A stretch of 17,367 bases of DNA, from positions 1-17,367 of the forward strand of contig URMT01000027.1 of NCBI GenBank assembly GCA_900549005.1, in the 5' to 3' direction. A model generated the notes under the pieces. It did no database searches. It was not told the origin of the DNA and was given only the letters and a program-made list of their open reading frames with translations. This document shows positions 1 to 7,800 of this stretch, one piece after another. Numbering within the stretch: the first letter of the stretch is position 1; every line of letters begins with the position of its first letter. The DNA is from an uncultured Eubacteriales bacterium. Lineage in GTDB: Bacteria > Bacillota > Clostridia > Christensenellales > Borkfalkiaceae. Position numbers and translations under genes: made by a program.

Positions 1-46
1 AGTTGCCTGCGCGGGCGGCGCTTGTTTCAATGCCAGAGGTAATGAA

Positions 47-598
47 ATGTTGACAGGAGAAATACAGTTTACTTTAAAAGACGGTCGGACGGCCGTACTC
101 CGCAGTCCGCGCGAGAAAGAGGCGGAAGAAATTTTAAAATTTTTTCAGCTTGCCGCGAGCGAAACCGACTTTCTTCTCGTCACCGGTGAAGAGGCGGCGC
201 AAATAACGCCCGAACAGGAAAAATCTTTTATAAAAAATATCGTAGCTTCCCCGAATACGGCAATGTTCATTTGTTTTGTCGGCGGCGAGATTGCGGGAAA
301 TTGCCAGATTACTTTTAAAACAAACGCAAAAGAAAGGCACAGAGCCGAGTTTGCCATTGCTCTTGTAAGTAAGTTCTGGAATCTCGGCATAGGCACAAGA
401 ATGTTTTCGGAACTTACGTCTGTTGCAAAGTCACGCGACGGCGTAACTATGGCTGAATTGGAATTTTTGGAAGGCAATACGCGTGCCCGCGCTCTCTACG
501 AAAAATCGGGGTTCAGAATTACATCCGTATTTCCCGATAAATATAAATCGAAAGACGGCAGGCTTTTAAATGCCTATCTTATGATAAAAAAATTATAA
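47..598 (+). CDS. GNAT-family N-acetyltransferase
   Basis: A 183-aa protein of the GNAT acetyltransferase fold, which moves an acetyl group from acetyl-CoA to an amine. The substrate cannot be read from sequence. The acetyl-CoA pyrophosphate loop is visible as N-L-G-I-G-T at residues 112-117. The C-terminal ALYEKSGF motif at 149-156 is typical of RimJ/RimL-like and small-molecule acetyltransferases. The ATG at 47 is preferred because AGAGGT at 35-40 sits 6 nt upstream. The same frame is open back to the window edge, so a longer N-terminus or fusion cannot be excluded, but the domain begins normally at this start. The protein is cytosolic, with no signal or membrane segment. The next gene starts 15 nt after its stop, so the two are probably co-transcribed. 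The family call is firm; the function is unknown. Confidence 0.88.
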   Translation: MLTGEIQFTLKDGRTAVLRSPREKEAEEILKFFQLAASETDFLLVTGEEAAQITPEQEKSFIKNIVASPNTAMFICFVGGEIAGNCQITFKTNAKERHRAEFAIALVSKFWNLGIGTRMFSELTSVAKSRDGVTMAELEFLEGNTRARALYEKSGFRITSVFPDKYKSKDGRLLNAYLMIKKL

Positions 599-613
599 AC
601 AGGATTACATTAT

Positions 614-1033
614 ATGGACTATCGTGTATTTTCAGACAAAGTCATCGTCCGCATAGACAGGGGCGAAGAAATCTGCGAACAGCTCAAAGCCGTGTGCGAA
701 AAGGAGGGGATAGTGCTCGCCTCGGTATCGGCTATCGGCGCGGTGGGCGATTTTACCGTGGGAGTGTTCTCGCCGGAGAGCAAAACCTATAAATCTAACA
801 ACTTCAAGGGCGATTACGAAATAGTTTCGCTCACAGGCCTCGTCACCGAGATGGACGGCAAATTCTATTCGCACCTGCATATGAGCGCCGCCGACGGCGA
901 AGGCAGGGTATTCGGCGGACATCTCAACCGTGCAATTGTTTCCGCCACCTGCGAAATGATAATCACCGTTTCGGAGGGGAGGATAGACAGAAAGTATTCG
1001 CAGGACATCGGGCTCAATCTTCTTGAATTTTAA
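614..1033 (+). CDS. PPC/DUF296 domain protein (PCC domain)
   Basis: A 139-aa single-domain protein of the PPC (DUF296) family. The hallmarks are the H-L-H motif at residues 87-89 followed by MSAAD, and the G-G-H-L motif with H103. These histidines form the conserved metal-binding site of bacterial family members. In plants the domain is joined to AT-hook DNA-binding motifs. Stand-alone bacterial forms are trimers of uncertain function and are often annotated as DNA-binding, which is not demonstrated here. AGGA at 601-604 lies 9 nt before the ATG. The length matches the usual 130-150 aa. The 15-nt gap after the acetyltransferase suggests an operon. Confidence 0.9.
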   Translation: MDYRVFSDKVIVRIDRGEEICEQLKAVCEKEGIVLASVSAIGAVGDFTVGVFSPESKTYKSNNFKGDYEIVSLTGLVTEMDGKFYSHLHMSAADGEGRVFGGHLNRAIVSATCEMIITVSEGRIDRKYSQDIGLNLLEF

Positions 1034-1046
1034 TTTTTTATTTGGC

Positions 1047-1088
1047 GTCATTTCGACCAAGGGCGCAGCCCGCGCGGAGAAATCTCAT
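1047..1088 (+). repeat. Dispersed intergenic repeat, GTCATTTCGACC...GGAGAAATCTCAT type
   Basis: The 42-bp segment begins GTCATTTCGACC and ends GGAGAAATCTCAT. Read on the other strand it has the pattern gagatttctccgc...ggtcgaaatgac, which I recognise as a short, widely dispersed intergenic element of gut Clostridia and Bacteroidetes. It can fold: ATTTC (1050-1054) pairs with GAAAT (1079-1083), CC (1057-1058) with GG (1076-1077), and an inner GGGC/GCCC hairpin (1061-1064/1068-1071) has a GCA loop. It lies between the PPC gene and the methyltransferase start. There is only one copy in this window, so its repetitive nature rests on memory of other genomes. Confidence 0.6.
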
Positions 1089-1119
1089 AAATAACCGCGC
1101 CTTGATTACTTTAAATAAT

Positions 1120-1968
1120 ATGGTAAATATCGAACAACTTTTAAACGATTTGTGCTTTCAGCCGATAGGCGAACACAACGGCATAATCAAGCGGATAAAG
1201 GGCGTAATTTCCAACACCAAGCCCAATCCGCAGAAACTCTTTGTGGCGGAGGGCATATGGCTTGCCTCTATGTGCCTTAAATTCGGCACGCCGATAGAGA
1301 GCCTCATTGTCTGCCCCGAACACGTGCGCACGCCAGAGGTGGCGGAGCTCATAAAAAATCTTTCGGCTCGCACGCAAGACAGGTTCTCTGTGTCTGCAAA
1401 GACATACGAAAAGATATCCGAAAAGGGTCAGCCAGACGGCATAATGGCGCTTGCCGCACTGCCTCAGTGGGATATTTCGCAGTTCAACCCGCCGCAGAAG
1501 GCTGTAATCCTTGTAATCGACGGAGTGGAAATTCCGGGCAATGCGGGCACTATGCTCCGTATGGCCGACGGCGCGGGCGCCGACGCGGTGTTCTTTTGCA
1601 ACAGAAAGGTAAGAATGACGCACCCCAAACTCATAAAGGCCAGCCAGGGCGCAATTCTTACGGTGCCGACATTTGAATTTGCGTCGGCCGGCGATTGCAG
1701 GGCGTGGCTGAAAGAGCACGGCTTCACCGTATACCTTGCCGATACGCGCGCACCGCACTTCCATTACGACGAACCGTTCGGCAAAAACGCCGCCTTGGTG
1801 GTGGGCAGCGAACGCTACGGCATAGCGCGCGAGTGGTACGACGGAGAGTACGAAATGATTGCCATTCCTATGCTCGGCAAGTGCGACAGCCTCAACGTGG
1901 GCGTGGCCGCAACCGTTCTTACCTACGAAGCGTGCATAAAAAACAAAATGAAGGATAAAACCTTGTAA
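1120..1968 (+). CDS. TrmH/SpoU-family RNA 2'-O-ribose methyltransferase
   Basis: A 282-aa SPOUT methyltransferase that uses S-adenosylmethionine to methylate a ribose 2'-OH in rRNA or tRNA. An N-terminal substrate-binding region (about 1-115) precedes the knotted catalytic domain. All three signature motifs are present: motif 1 with N141 and R147 (EIPGNAGTMLR), motif 2 GSERYG at 229-234, and motif 3 IPMLGKCDSLNVG ending at 261. The last motif is usually SLNVS; here the final serine is glycine. I chose ATG 1120 because a more upstream TTG (1042) would have to translate the dispersed repeat at 1047-1088. No clear Shine-Dalgarno precedes 1120, so the start is less certain than the family. The target nucleotide cannot be assigned. 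A terminator lies about 115 nt downstream. Confidence 0.88.
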   Translation: MVNIEQLLNDLCFQPIGEHNGIIKRIKGVISNTKPNPQKLFVAEGIWLASMCLKFGTPIESLIVCPEHVRTPEVAELIKNLSARTQDRFSVSAKTYEKISEKGQPDGIMALAALPQWDISQFNPPQKAVILVIDGVEIPGNAGTMLRMADGAGADAVFFCNRKVRMTHPKLIKASQGAILTVPTFEFASAGDCRAWLKEHGFTVYLADTRAPHFHYDEPFGKNAALVVGSERYGIAREWYDGEYEMIAIPMLGKCDSLNVGVAATVLTYEACIKNKMKDKTL

Positions 1969-2005
1969 CTTTTACATAGTTTTATTTGCGCCGTTTAAAG
2001 AAAAA

Positions 2006-2024
2006 TTGTATTCTGATAATACAA
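2006..2024. other. Short perfect inverted repeat TTGTATT/AATACAA
   Basis: Seven-bp arms, TTGTATT (2006-2012) and AATACAA (2018-2024), are separated by 5 nt in the AT-rich tail behind the methyltransferase gene. It has no T-tract and is not a terminator by itself. It may be an mRNA 3'-end hairpin or a protein-binding palindrome. The sequence shows only the symmetry. Confidence 0.4.
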
Positions 2025-2036
2025 ATCGAAGAATGA

Positions 2037-2140
2037 TGCAAAATTTTATTTACATAAATAATAATTTCAAATTTATTTTGAAGAGCCCGTATGCCAGCGC
2101 ATTCGGGCTTTTTGCACAGTTATGTAAATTTAACTTTGCA
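2037..2140. repeat. 104-bp structured element bounded by 21-bp imperfect inverted repeats
   Basis: The left arm (2037-2057) and right arm (2120-2140) are inverted copies that match at 18 of 21 positions, including ten consecutive bp (ATTTACATAA / TTATGTAAAT). Between them sit two smaller hairpins: TTCAAA/TTTGAA (2066-2071/2077-2082) and the terminator stem at 2084-2109. In RNA this would be a closing stem with two branches. It could be a MITE-like remnant, a small structured RNA, or a terminator embedded in a larger fold. No target-site duplication is obvious. The region is AT-rich, so part of the match may be chance. Confidence 0.5.
2084..2113 (+). terminator. Rho-independent terminator after the methyltransferase gene
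   Basis: AGCCCG (2084-2089) pairs with CGGGCT (2104-2109). After a T-T mismatch, ATG (2091-2093) pairs with CAT (2100-2102) around the loop CCAGCG. A run of T follows to 2113. It ends the leftmost gene cluster and separates it from the helD promoter. Confidence 0.85.
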
Positions 2141-2160
2141 AAATAAATCAAATGGGGGTA

Positions 2161-2189
2161 TTGCTTTTTTGTATTGCGCGTGCTATAAT
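2161..2189 (+). promoter_or_regulatory. Extended -10 promoter for the HelD-like gene
   Basis: A consensus TATAAT at 2184-2189 is preceded by TG at 2181-2182, giving the extended -10 TGcTATAAT. TTGCTT at 2161-2166 is a weak -35 with a 17-bp spacer. The predicted start of transcription is near 2196, giving a leader of about 40 nt. This placement argues that the coding start is ATG 2236, not a TTG/GTG-type codon farther upstream. Confidence 0.75.
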
Positions 2190-2235
2190 AAGGTACTTAA
2201 ACTTTTGCGCGGGGCGCAAATATCACGGGACCGGA

Positions 2236-4608
2236 ATGATTGATATTAAAAGAATTAAAAAGATTATAGACCCGCATAAAGAGCCGAATAAGCAGTTCTT
2301 TCTGGACCTTCTTGACAAAGATAAGCAGGAGGCCTTCGAGCGCGAGCACATCGACGCCGTTATGTTTATGCTCAGGGCCATATATATAAACAAGTTGAAG
2401 GCGGCAATAAAGTCGGCGCAGGAGCAGATATCGTCGCTTGTAAGCGACCCGGATTACGATGCCGAAAGTTACAGGCGCGTTATGGGGCTTAAAGCCGAGA
2501 TTGCGAAAAACAGGGCGCAGATAGAAACTTACAAGCCGTTTTTCGACGAGCCTTATTTTGCCCGTATGGATGTGGTGGACGATAAAGACGGCTACAACAG
2601 CTACTATATAGGCAAGCGCGGCGACGAGGGGCTGGAAATCGTGGACTGGCGGGCCCCGCTCGCAAGAAGATACTATCAGAAGAGCCGCGTCAGTTTTTCG
2701 ATAAACGAATATAACTACAAACTTGTTCTGCGCCGCGCGCTCCGCACGAAGAGCGGCAAAGTCGTCGATATGCAGAACGAGTATCTCTCCGTCAAAGACT
2801 ATCTTTCAAAGGAAGAAATCGGCGGCAGGGATGAAGAGATAATCTTCGACCCGTTCCTCCGCGAAATCATCAAAAGCCGCAAGGAAAAGAGCGGTATAAC
2901 CGACATAATAGACACCATTCAGGAAAAGCAGTACGAAATCATAACTCTGCCCGAAGACAGCCGCTTCGTAGTGCAGGGCATAGCGGGCAGCGGAAAGACG
3001 ATGATAATGCTGCACAGGCTTTCGTACATTATGTATAACAACGAGGGTGTAAAGCCGCGCGACGTGCTGGTTATAACCCCCTCCGATTCCTTCAATGCGT
3101 TCATAGACGAACTTTCAACCGTGTTGGAGCTTGAAAAAGTAAAGACGAGCACGATAGAGCGCTACTTCACGCTGCTTCTTTCAGGCCAGGGCATAGACAT
3201 CGAAGGGAGGGTAGAGCGCAACGAACGCCCGCCCTATGCGTATCTTTCGTATATTTACTCCAAGGCCTTTATAACCGACGTAGACAAAAAACTTGCCAGA
3301 ATTTACGACGGCATTCGCGGAATGTTTTCCTCGGAAGAGTGCCGCGGCACCGCGGCAGAGGTTCTTGCCCGCGCCGAAAGGCAGACGGCGCTCTACGAGC
3401 GCATAAAAAATTCGGGACTGCGCGTGCGCAGGTGCATTCTCGGCGAAATCAAAGAAAAGGAGGGCGGCGGACTCTATTACACAAAGCCTTTCAGAAAGCT
3501 GTTCAACTGCGTGGCCGACGTCGCCGAATTTTTATCGCTCAGCGAAAGCGACGAGCGTATGAACACCTACGGCTACTTTTACAGGCAGCTTTTATCGTTT
3601 TATAAGGCTATGCACCACATACGCCGCCACGCCGAAAAGATTTGCCTTTCCGCCCTCGAAGATTTGAACGCCCTCGATTTGACGGTTGACAAAGAAATTG
3701 CCGACCTTTCGCGCTACAAGATGAACGTGGGCGGCATCGAAGTGCTGACCTATGCCGAAAGGATAGAAAAGCGCAGGGCGTTGAAGCGCGAGATTGAAAC
3801 GAATGCAGGCTATGTGCGCGAAATCGGCGACCTGTTTTCCGTATTGTACGACTTTGCCGACGTGCTCCGCGGCGAGGGCAACCTCGTCGCCATAGGCAAG
3901 TGCGAGAGCGGGGTGGACGTGGCGCGCTTCTTTTTCGGCGAAACGGTAAAAAAATCGCGCCGCAAATTCGGCGTGCAGGCGGGCAAGCTGTACCCGTGCG
4001 ACATATATGCGCTGTGCCTTCTTCTGTGCAAACTCGGTTACGACCTTGCCCCCAAGCACTCCTTCATCTTTATCGACGAGGGGCAGGACATTTCGGAAGG
4101 CGAATACTACGTGTTGAAGTGCGTAAACGACAGGGCGCGCTTCAACGTGTTCGGCGATTTGAAGCAGAACATAACGCCGTACAGGGGTCTTTCCGACTGG
4201 TCGGTGGTGGAAAAAGATATATACACGCTCAACCAGAACTACCGCAACACCAACCAGATAGTGGACTTTGTCTCCAAAGAGCTGAATATCGATATGCAGT
4301 CGATAGGCTGCGACGGTTCGGAAATAGTATATCTTCAACCGCGCAAGGTGACGGGCTGGCTCACGCCCGTAAAGGGTTTGAAGGCGGTAATCACGTCAGA
4401 AGCGCGCCTTGCCGAGTTTTCGCGCAAAAATTACAACGTCATCCGCGAAACGGGCAACATTTCTAAGACGCGCATAAACCTTATGACTGTTTACGAAAGC
4501 AAGGGGCTGGAATTCACCGCCGTGGCTGTTGCCGACGGCGATATGACCGAAAACGAAAAGTATATAGCTTACACCAGGGCGCTTAAAGAGCTGGCCGTCA
4601 TACGCTGA
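2236..4608 (+). CDS. helD: HelD-like superfamily 1 helicase / RNA polymerase recycling ATPase
   Basis: A 790-aa UvrD-like ATPase of the HelD family. In Firmicutes HelD binds core RNA polymerase and uses ATP to strip nucleic acid from stalled complexes. An N-terminal helical arm (about 25-105) precedes the HelD-typical block with YYIGKRG and VDWRAPLARRYY. Helicase motifs are GIAGSGKT 248-255 (Walker A), DEGQD 614-618 (Walker B, where DEAQD is commoner), GDLKQN 640-645, QNYRNT 667-672, TVYESKGLEF 751-760 and YTRA 779-782, the last only 8 residues from the end. The length is close to B. subtilis HelD (about 774 aa). ATG 2236 is chosen from the promoter position; its Shine-Dalgarno is weak (GGGA). 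The gene has its own promoter and terminator and so appears monocistronic. A role at RNA polymerase is inferred from the family. Confidence 0.85.
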   Translation: MIDIKRIKKIIDPHKEPNKQFFLDLLDKDKQEAFEREHIDAVMFMLRAIYINKLKAAIKSAQEQISSLVSDPDYDAESYRRVMGLKAEIAKNRAQIETYKPFFDEPYFARMDVVDDKDGYNSYYIGKRGDEGLEIVDWRAPLARRYYQKSRVSFSINEYNYKLVLRRALRTKSGKVVDMQNEYLSVKDYLSKEEIGGRDEEIIFDPFLREIIKSRKEKSGITDIIDTIQEKQYEIITLPEDSRFVVQGIAGSGKTMIMLHRLSYIMYNNEGVKPRDVLVITPSDSFNAFIDELSTVLELEKVKTSTIERYFTLLLSGQGIDIEGRVERNERPPYAYLSYIYSKAFITDVDKKLARIYDGIRGMFSSEECRGTAAEVLARAERQTALYERIKNSGLRVRRCILGEIKEKEGGGLYYTKPFRKLFNCVADVAEFLSLSESDERMNTYGYFYRQLLSFYKAMHHIRRHAEKICLSALEDLNALDLTVDKEIADLSRYKMNVGGIEVLTYAERIEKRRALKREIETNAGYVREIGDLFSVLYDFADVLRGEGNLVAIGKCESGVDVARFFFGETVKKSRRKFGVQAGKLYPCDIYALCLLLCKLGYDLAPKHSFIFIDEGQDISEGEYYVLKCVNDRARFNVFGDLKQNITPYRGLSDWSVVEKDIYTLNQNYRNTNQIVDFVSKELNIDMQSIGCDGSEIVYLQPRKVTGWLTPVKGLKAVITSEARLAEFSRKNYNVIRETGNISKTRINLMTVYESKGLEFTAVAVADGDMTENEKYIAYTRALKELAVIR

Positions 4609-4634
4609 ACGCCGTTCTTCCTGCAACTTAACGT

Positions 4635-4663
4635 AAAACCGCCGCAATATGCGGCGGTTTTTT
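4635..4663 (+). terminator. Rho-independent terminator after helD
   Basis: A perfect 11-bp stem, AAAACCGCCGC (4635-4645) with GCGGCGGTTTT (4651-4661), has the loop AATAT and continues into further T residues. It is the strongest canonical terminator in the window. It isolates the HelD gene from the giant helicase downstream. Confidence 0.92.
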
Positions 4664-4781
4664 GCATAAAAAGCGATAATTTCAGTTTTCAAGGGGCAAT
4701 AAATGAATGCGTAAAGATTGCGCTTCAATGCAAAGAGTGAAAGCAAATTGCGCGGCGGGTTAAAATTTTTGCCGCATACCC

Positions 4782-4810
4782 TTGCCCGTGCGTACAAAAT
4801 GTAGTATAAT
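4782..4810 (+). promoter_or_regulatory. Promoter for the giant helicase gene
   Basis: TTGCCC at 4782-4787 and a consensus TATAAT at 4805-4810 are separated by exactly 17 bp. Transcription should start near 4817, about 45 nt before ATG 4862. The 250-bp space from helD is otherwise filled by the helD terminator and AT-rich sequence without a gene. Confidence 0.72.
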
Positions 4811-4812
4811 TG

Positions 4813-4850
4813 AATGGTAATAATGAGGCAAATGGGTAATAAGAGGTAAT
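4813..4850 (+). promoter_or_regulatory. Tandem leader repeat with in-frame 11-codon mini-ORF
   Basis: Two imperfect copies of AATGG(G)TAATAA(T)GAGG lie at 4813-4828 and 4831-4846, and GGTAAT occurs a third time at 4845-4850. Each copy ends in GAGG, resembling a ribosome-binding site. ATG 4814 opens an 11-codon frame that stops at TAA 4847-4849. It is in the same frame as the giant helicase and is followed directly by TTG 4850. Because the predicted transcription start is near 4817, this mini-ORF may not be complete in the mRNA; ATG 4823 or 4832 could also open it. Any regulatory role is speculative. Confidence 0.35.
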
Positions 4851-4861
4851 TGAGAAAATAT

Positions 4862-7800
4862 ATGGCTACTAATAAAAGAGCAAAACAGCTCGCCGACGAA
4901 ATCGAACTCGAAGGCGAACTTTTAAACACGGTAAGCTACGCCACGTATTACTGCCGTATGCCGCTTTTTACGTCGTTCAGGCTTTACAACCGCGGCGAAA
5001 ATGCGGCGGAAGCTCTCACCGTTACGGTGAGCGGCAGCACAGACCTTATTCTGCCCCGCTCGGTTGACGTTGCAGAAATCCCCGCCGAAAGCAGCGTGGA
5101 AGTTTCTGTCGATAAAATACTCAACCCCAAGTACCTCGCCGAGCTCGAAGAGCCCGAGGTATGCACGGTGAGCATCGCGGTGACGGGCGGCAAGGCGAAG
5201 GTGTGCGAACTCTCCGCCGAAGTCGAGTGCCTCCCCATAGACTATTGGGGCGGCCTTTCGGGCAACGTCGAAATGCTTGCGTCCCTCGTCCGTCCCAGAA
5301 TAGCCGACTGCCAGAAGGTGCTTGCGGAGGCGGGACTGCAACTCAAAACGTGGGGATACTCCTCAGAGTGGAGCGGGTATTCGGGTAACGACCGCACCGC
5401 CGTGCGCGGCGCCGCTGCGGCCATTTATTCTGCCCTGCGCAACCAGAACGTAGAGGCTGTCGAACAGCCCTCTATGCAGGACGCGGTGAGCGCGGGCAAC
5501 ATCACGAAGATAATTGCGTCCAAGTCGTCCACCCCGCTCGAAATGGCTCTTCTGTACGCTTCCTGCCTTGAAGCGGCCAAGCTGAACCCCGTAATCGTCC
5601 TCGGCAAAGATAAGGTTGCCGTGGGCGTGTGGCTTTACGAAAGTTGTTTCACCGTCACCACGCAGGACGATATGTCCGTCATAGAAAAGTATATTCAGGA
5701 CGGCGTGAACAACCTTGCAATCATCGATACGGGCGACCTTTTCTCGCACAAAAACGCCAGCTTCACCACCAGCGAAGCGCATTTTTCCGCGGGACTTAAA
5801 AGGGGAGAATACGAAATCTGCATAGACGTAAAGCGCTGCCGCATAGGCGGCGTGTTCCCCATACCCATCAAGGTGCGCACGGGCGGCAGGTACGAACTTC
5901 TGGGCGAGGCCCAGTTTTCGTACGACCAGAAGCCCGGCGAAATAATCGACGCGGGCAAATACTCGCTCGAAAAGGGTGCCTCCAAGGAAAAGACGTGGCA
6001 GCGCCGCCTTCTCGACCTTTCGCTTAAAAACAATCTTTTGAATTTCAGATACAGGCACGATTGCCTTCACCTCGTCACGGCCGACCTGCCGTCCTTTCTG
6101 CACGGACTTGAAGGCGCCGAAAAGTTCAGCGTGCTTCCCAACGCCACGCCCATAAAGGATGCGGCCTACTTCGGCGGCAGTGCGGGCGTGCGCGCCCTGA
6201 AAGAGCTCATCGACATAGAGATGTCGTCGGGCATAGTGCGCACCTACGAAGGTATGTCCGCCCTAAACGAAAATTCGTCCTCGCTGATAAGAAAGGCTCG
6301 CACCGCCGAAGAGGAAGTGGGCGCCAACACGCTGTGCCTCGCGCTCGGCTTTTTGAAGTGGAAGCACGACGAAGAACACGACTTCAAATACGCGCCCATA
6401 GCTCTGCTCCCCGTAACATTGAAGAGGAGCAAGCAGCAGGGCGTTGGAATGACCAAGGGCGAAGATATAACGGTCAATACCACGCTTCTCGAATTTTTAA
6501 AACAGGAATTCGGCATAGATATCCGCGGTATGGAAGACAGCAATCTTTCGGTAAACGAAATGACCGCCCTTTTCCGCGCCAAGACTGCCGACCTCAAAGG
6601 GTGGGAGGTCACCGAGGACGTGTACGTCGCACAGTTTACCTTTGCAAGGTACGCAATGTGGAGCGACGTAAAGAACAACATTTCGCGCTATAAAAACAAC
6701 CCGCTCATAGCCAGCCTTCTTTCAAACTCCAACAAGTTGCAGGGCAACAAACTGAGCGGAGTGAGCGAAGATACCGCCGACCCGTGCGACATACTCGTGC
6801 CGCTCCCCTGCGACAGTTCGCAGTTCGACGCCGTTGCCGAATCGGCAAAGGGAACTACCTTCGTCCTGCACGGCCCTCCCGGAACGGGCAAAAGCCAGAC
6901 CATAACCAATATGATTGCCAACGCCGTCGATTCGGGCAAGCGCGTGCTGTTCGTGGCCGAAAAGCAGGCCGCGCTCTCGGTGGTAAAAAAGCGCCTTACC
7001 GAGATAGGCATAGGCGAATTCTGTATGGAGTTCTCCACGGGCAAGTCTACCGACAAGGCCGAAATCATCCGCTCGATAGAAAATACGCTTTCGCTCAAAG
7101 ACGACAGCACGGAAGAAAAATTCAAGGCGGAAGGGGACGAGATTGTGGAAACGCGCGCCTCGCTCGCGCGGCCTTATTCCGCCCTGCACAAAAAGCGCAG
7201 GCTCGGGGTATCGGTATACGAGGGCATACTCTATTATTTGCAGAACAAGAACGCCCCCGAACTTGTAAATATAGAGAGCACGTTTTACGACAGTCTGACC
7301 AAAGAGAAGCTGGAAGCGTGCGAAAAGATGCTGTTAAAGGCGCAGATAGCCGCCAAAGAGTGCGGCGGCGTATACCGTTCGCCCTTTGAAAACGTAAACA
7401 TTACAGACTGCACCGACGAGGTGAAAAACGCCGTGCTGTGCGCGGCGGAAGTGGTGCTTGCCGAGCTGAAACATCTGAAAAACTATCTCGGTCTTTTCCT
7501 CGATACCTTCAACCAGAAAATAAGCACTTTCACCAACCGCAAACTTGAAAACTTTATAAAGATAGCCACGATATTGCGCGACGACACGCTCTCGCAGTTC
7601 TTCACCTGCGACGAAGAGGAATTCTATAAATTCTATAACGCCAACGTGCTGTACGACAACGTTTCAAAATTGTGGTATACGCGGTTCAACGCCCTGCCCG
7701 ACATAGACAGGTATGCCCCCGATTTGGAAGCCGAGCTTGAAAACTGGGGCGAAAATTACCGCTCGTCGCGCACGGTTCTCGCCGTAATTAAGCGGCTGAA

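Noticed and set aside
1..46. End of an upstream coding region
   Set aside because: Three frames are possible: one stops at 42, one at 53 and one runs into the acetyltransferase. With 46 bases none can be preferred.
1042..1119. N-terminal extension of the methyltransferase from TTG 1042
   Set aside because: It would translate the dispersed intergenic repeat into a low-complexity, arginine-rich segment unlike the family, with no ribosome-binding site.
2152..2235. 28-residue extension of the HelD-like protein from the upstream start
   Set aside because: The extended -10 promoter at 2181-2189 lies inside it, so transcription would begin after that start codon.
3592..4338. 248-codon minus-strand frame opposite helD
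   Set aside because: It lies wholly antisense to a confidently assigned helicase core, shows no domain and is explained by the codon bias of the coding strand. The same applies to the long minus-strand frames at 5363-6103, 8188-8919 and 14746-15474.
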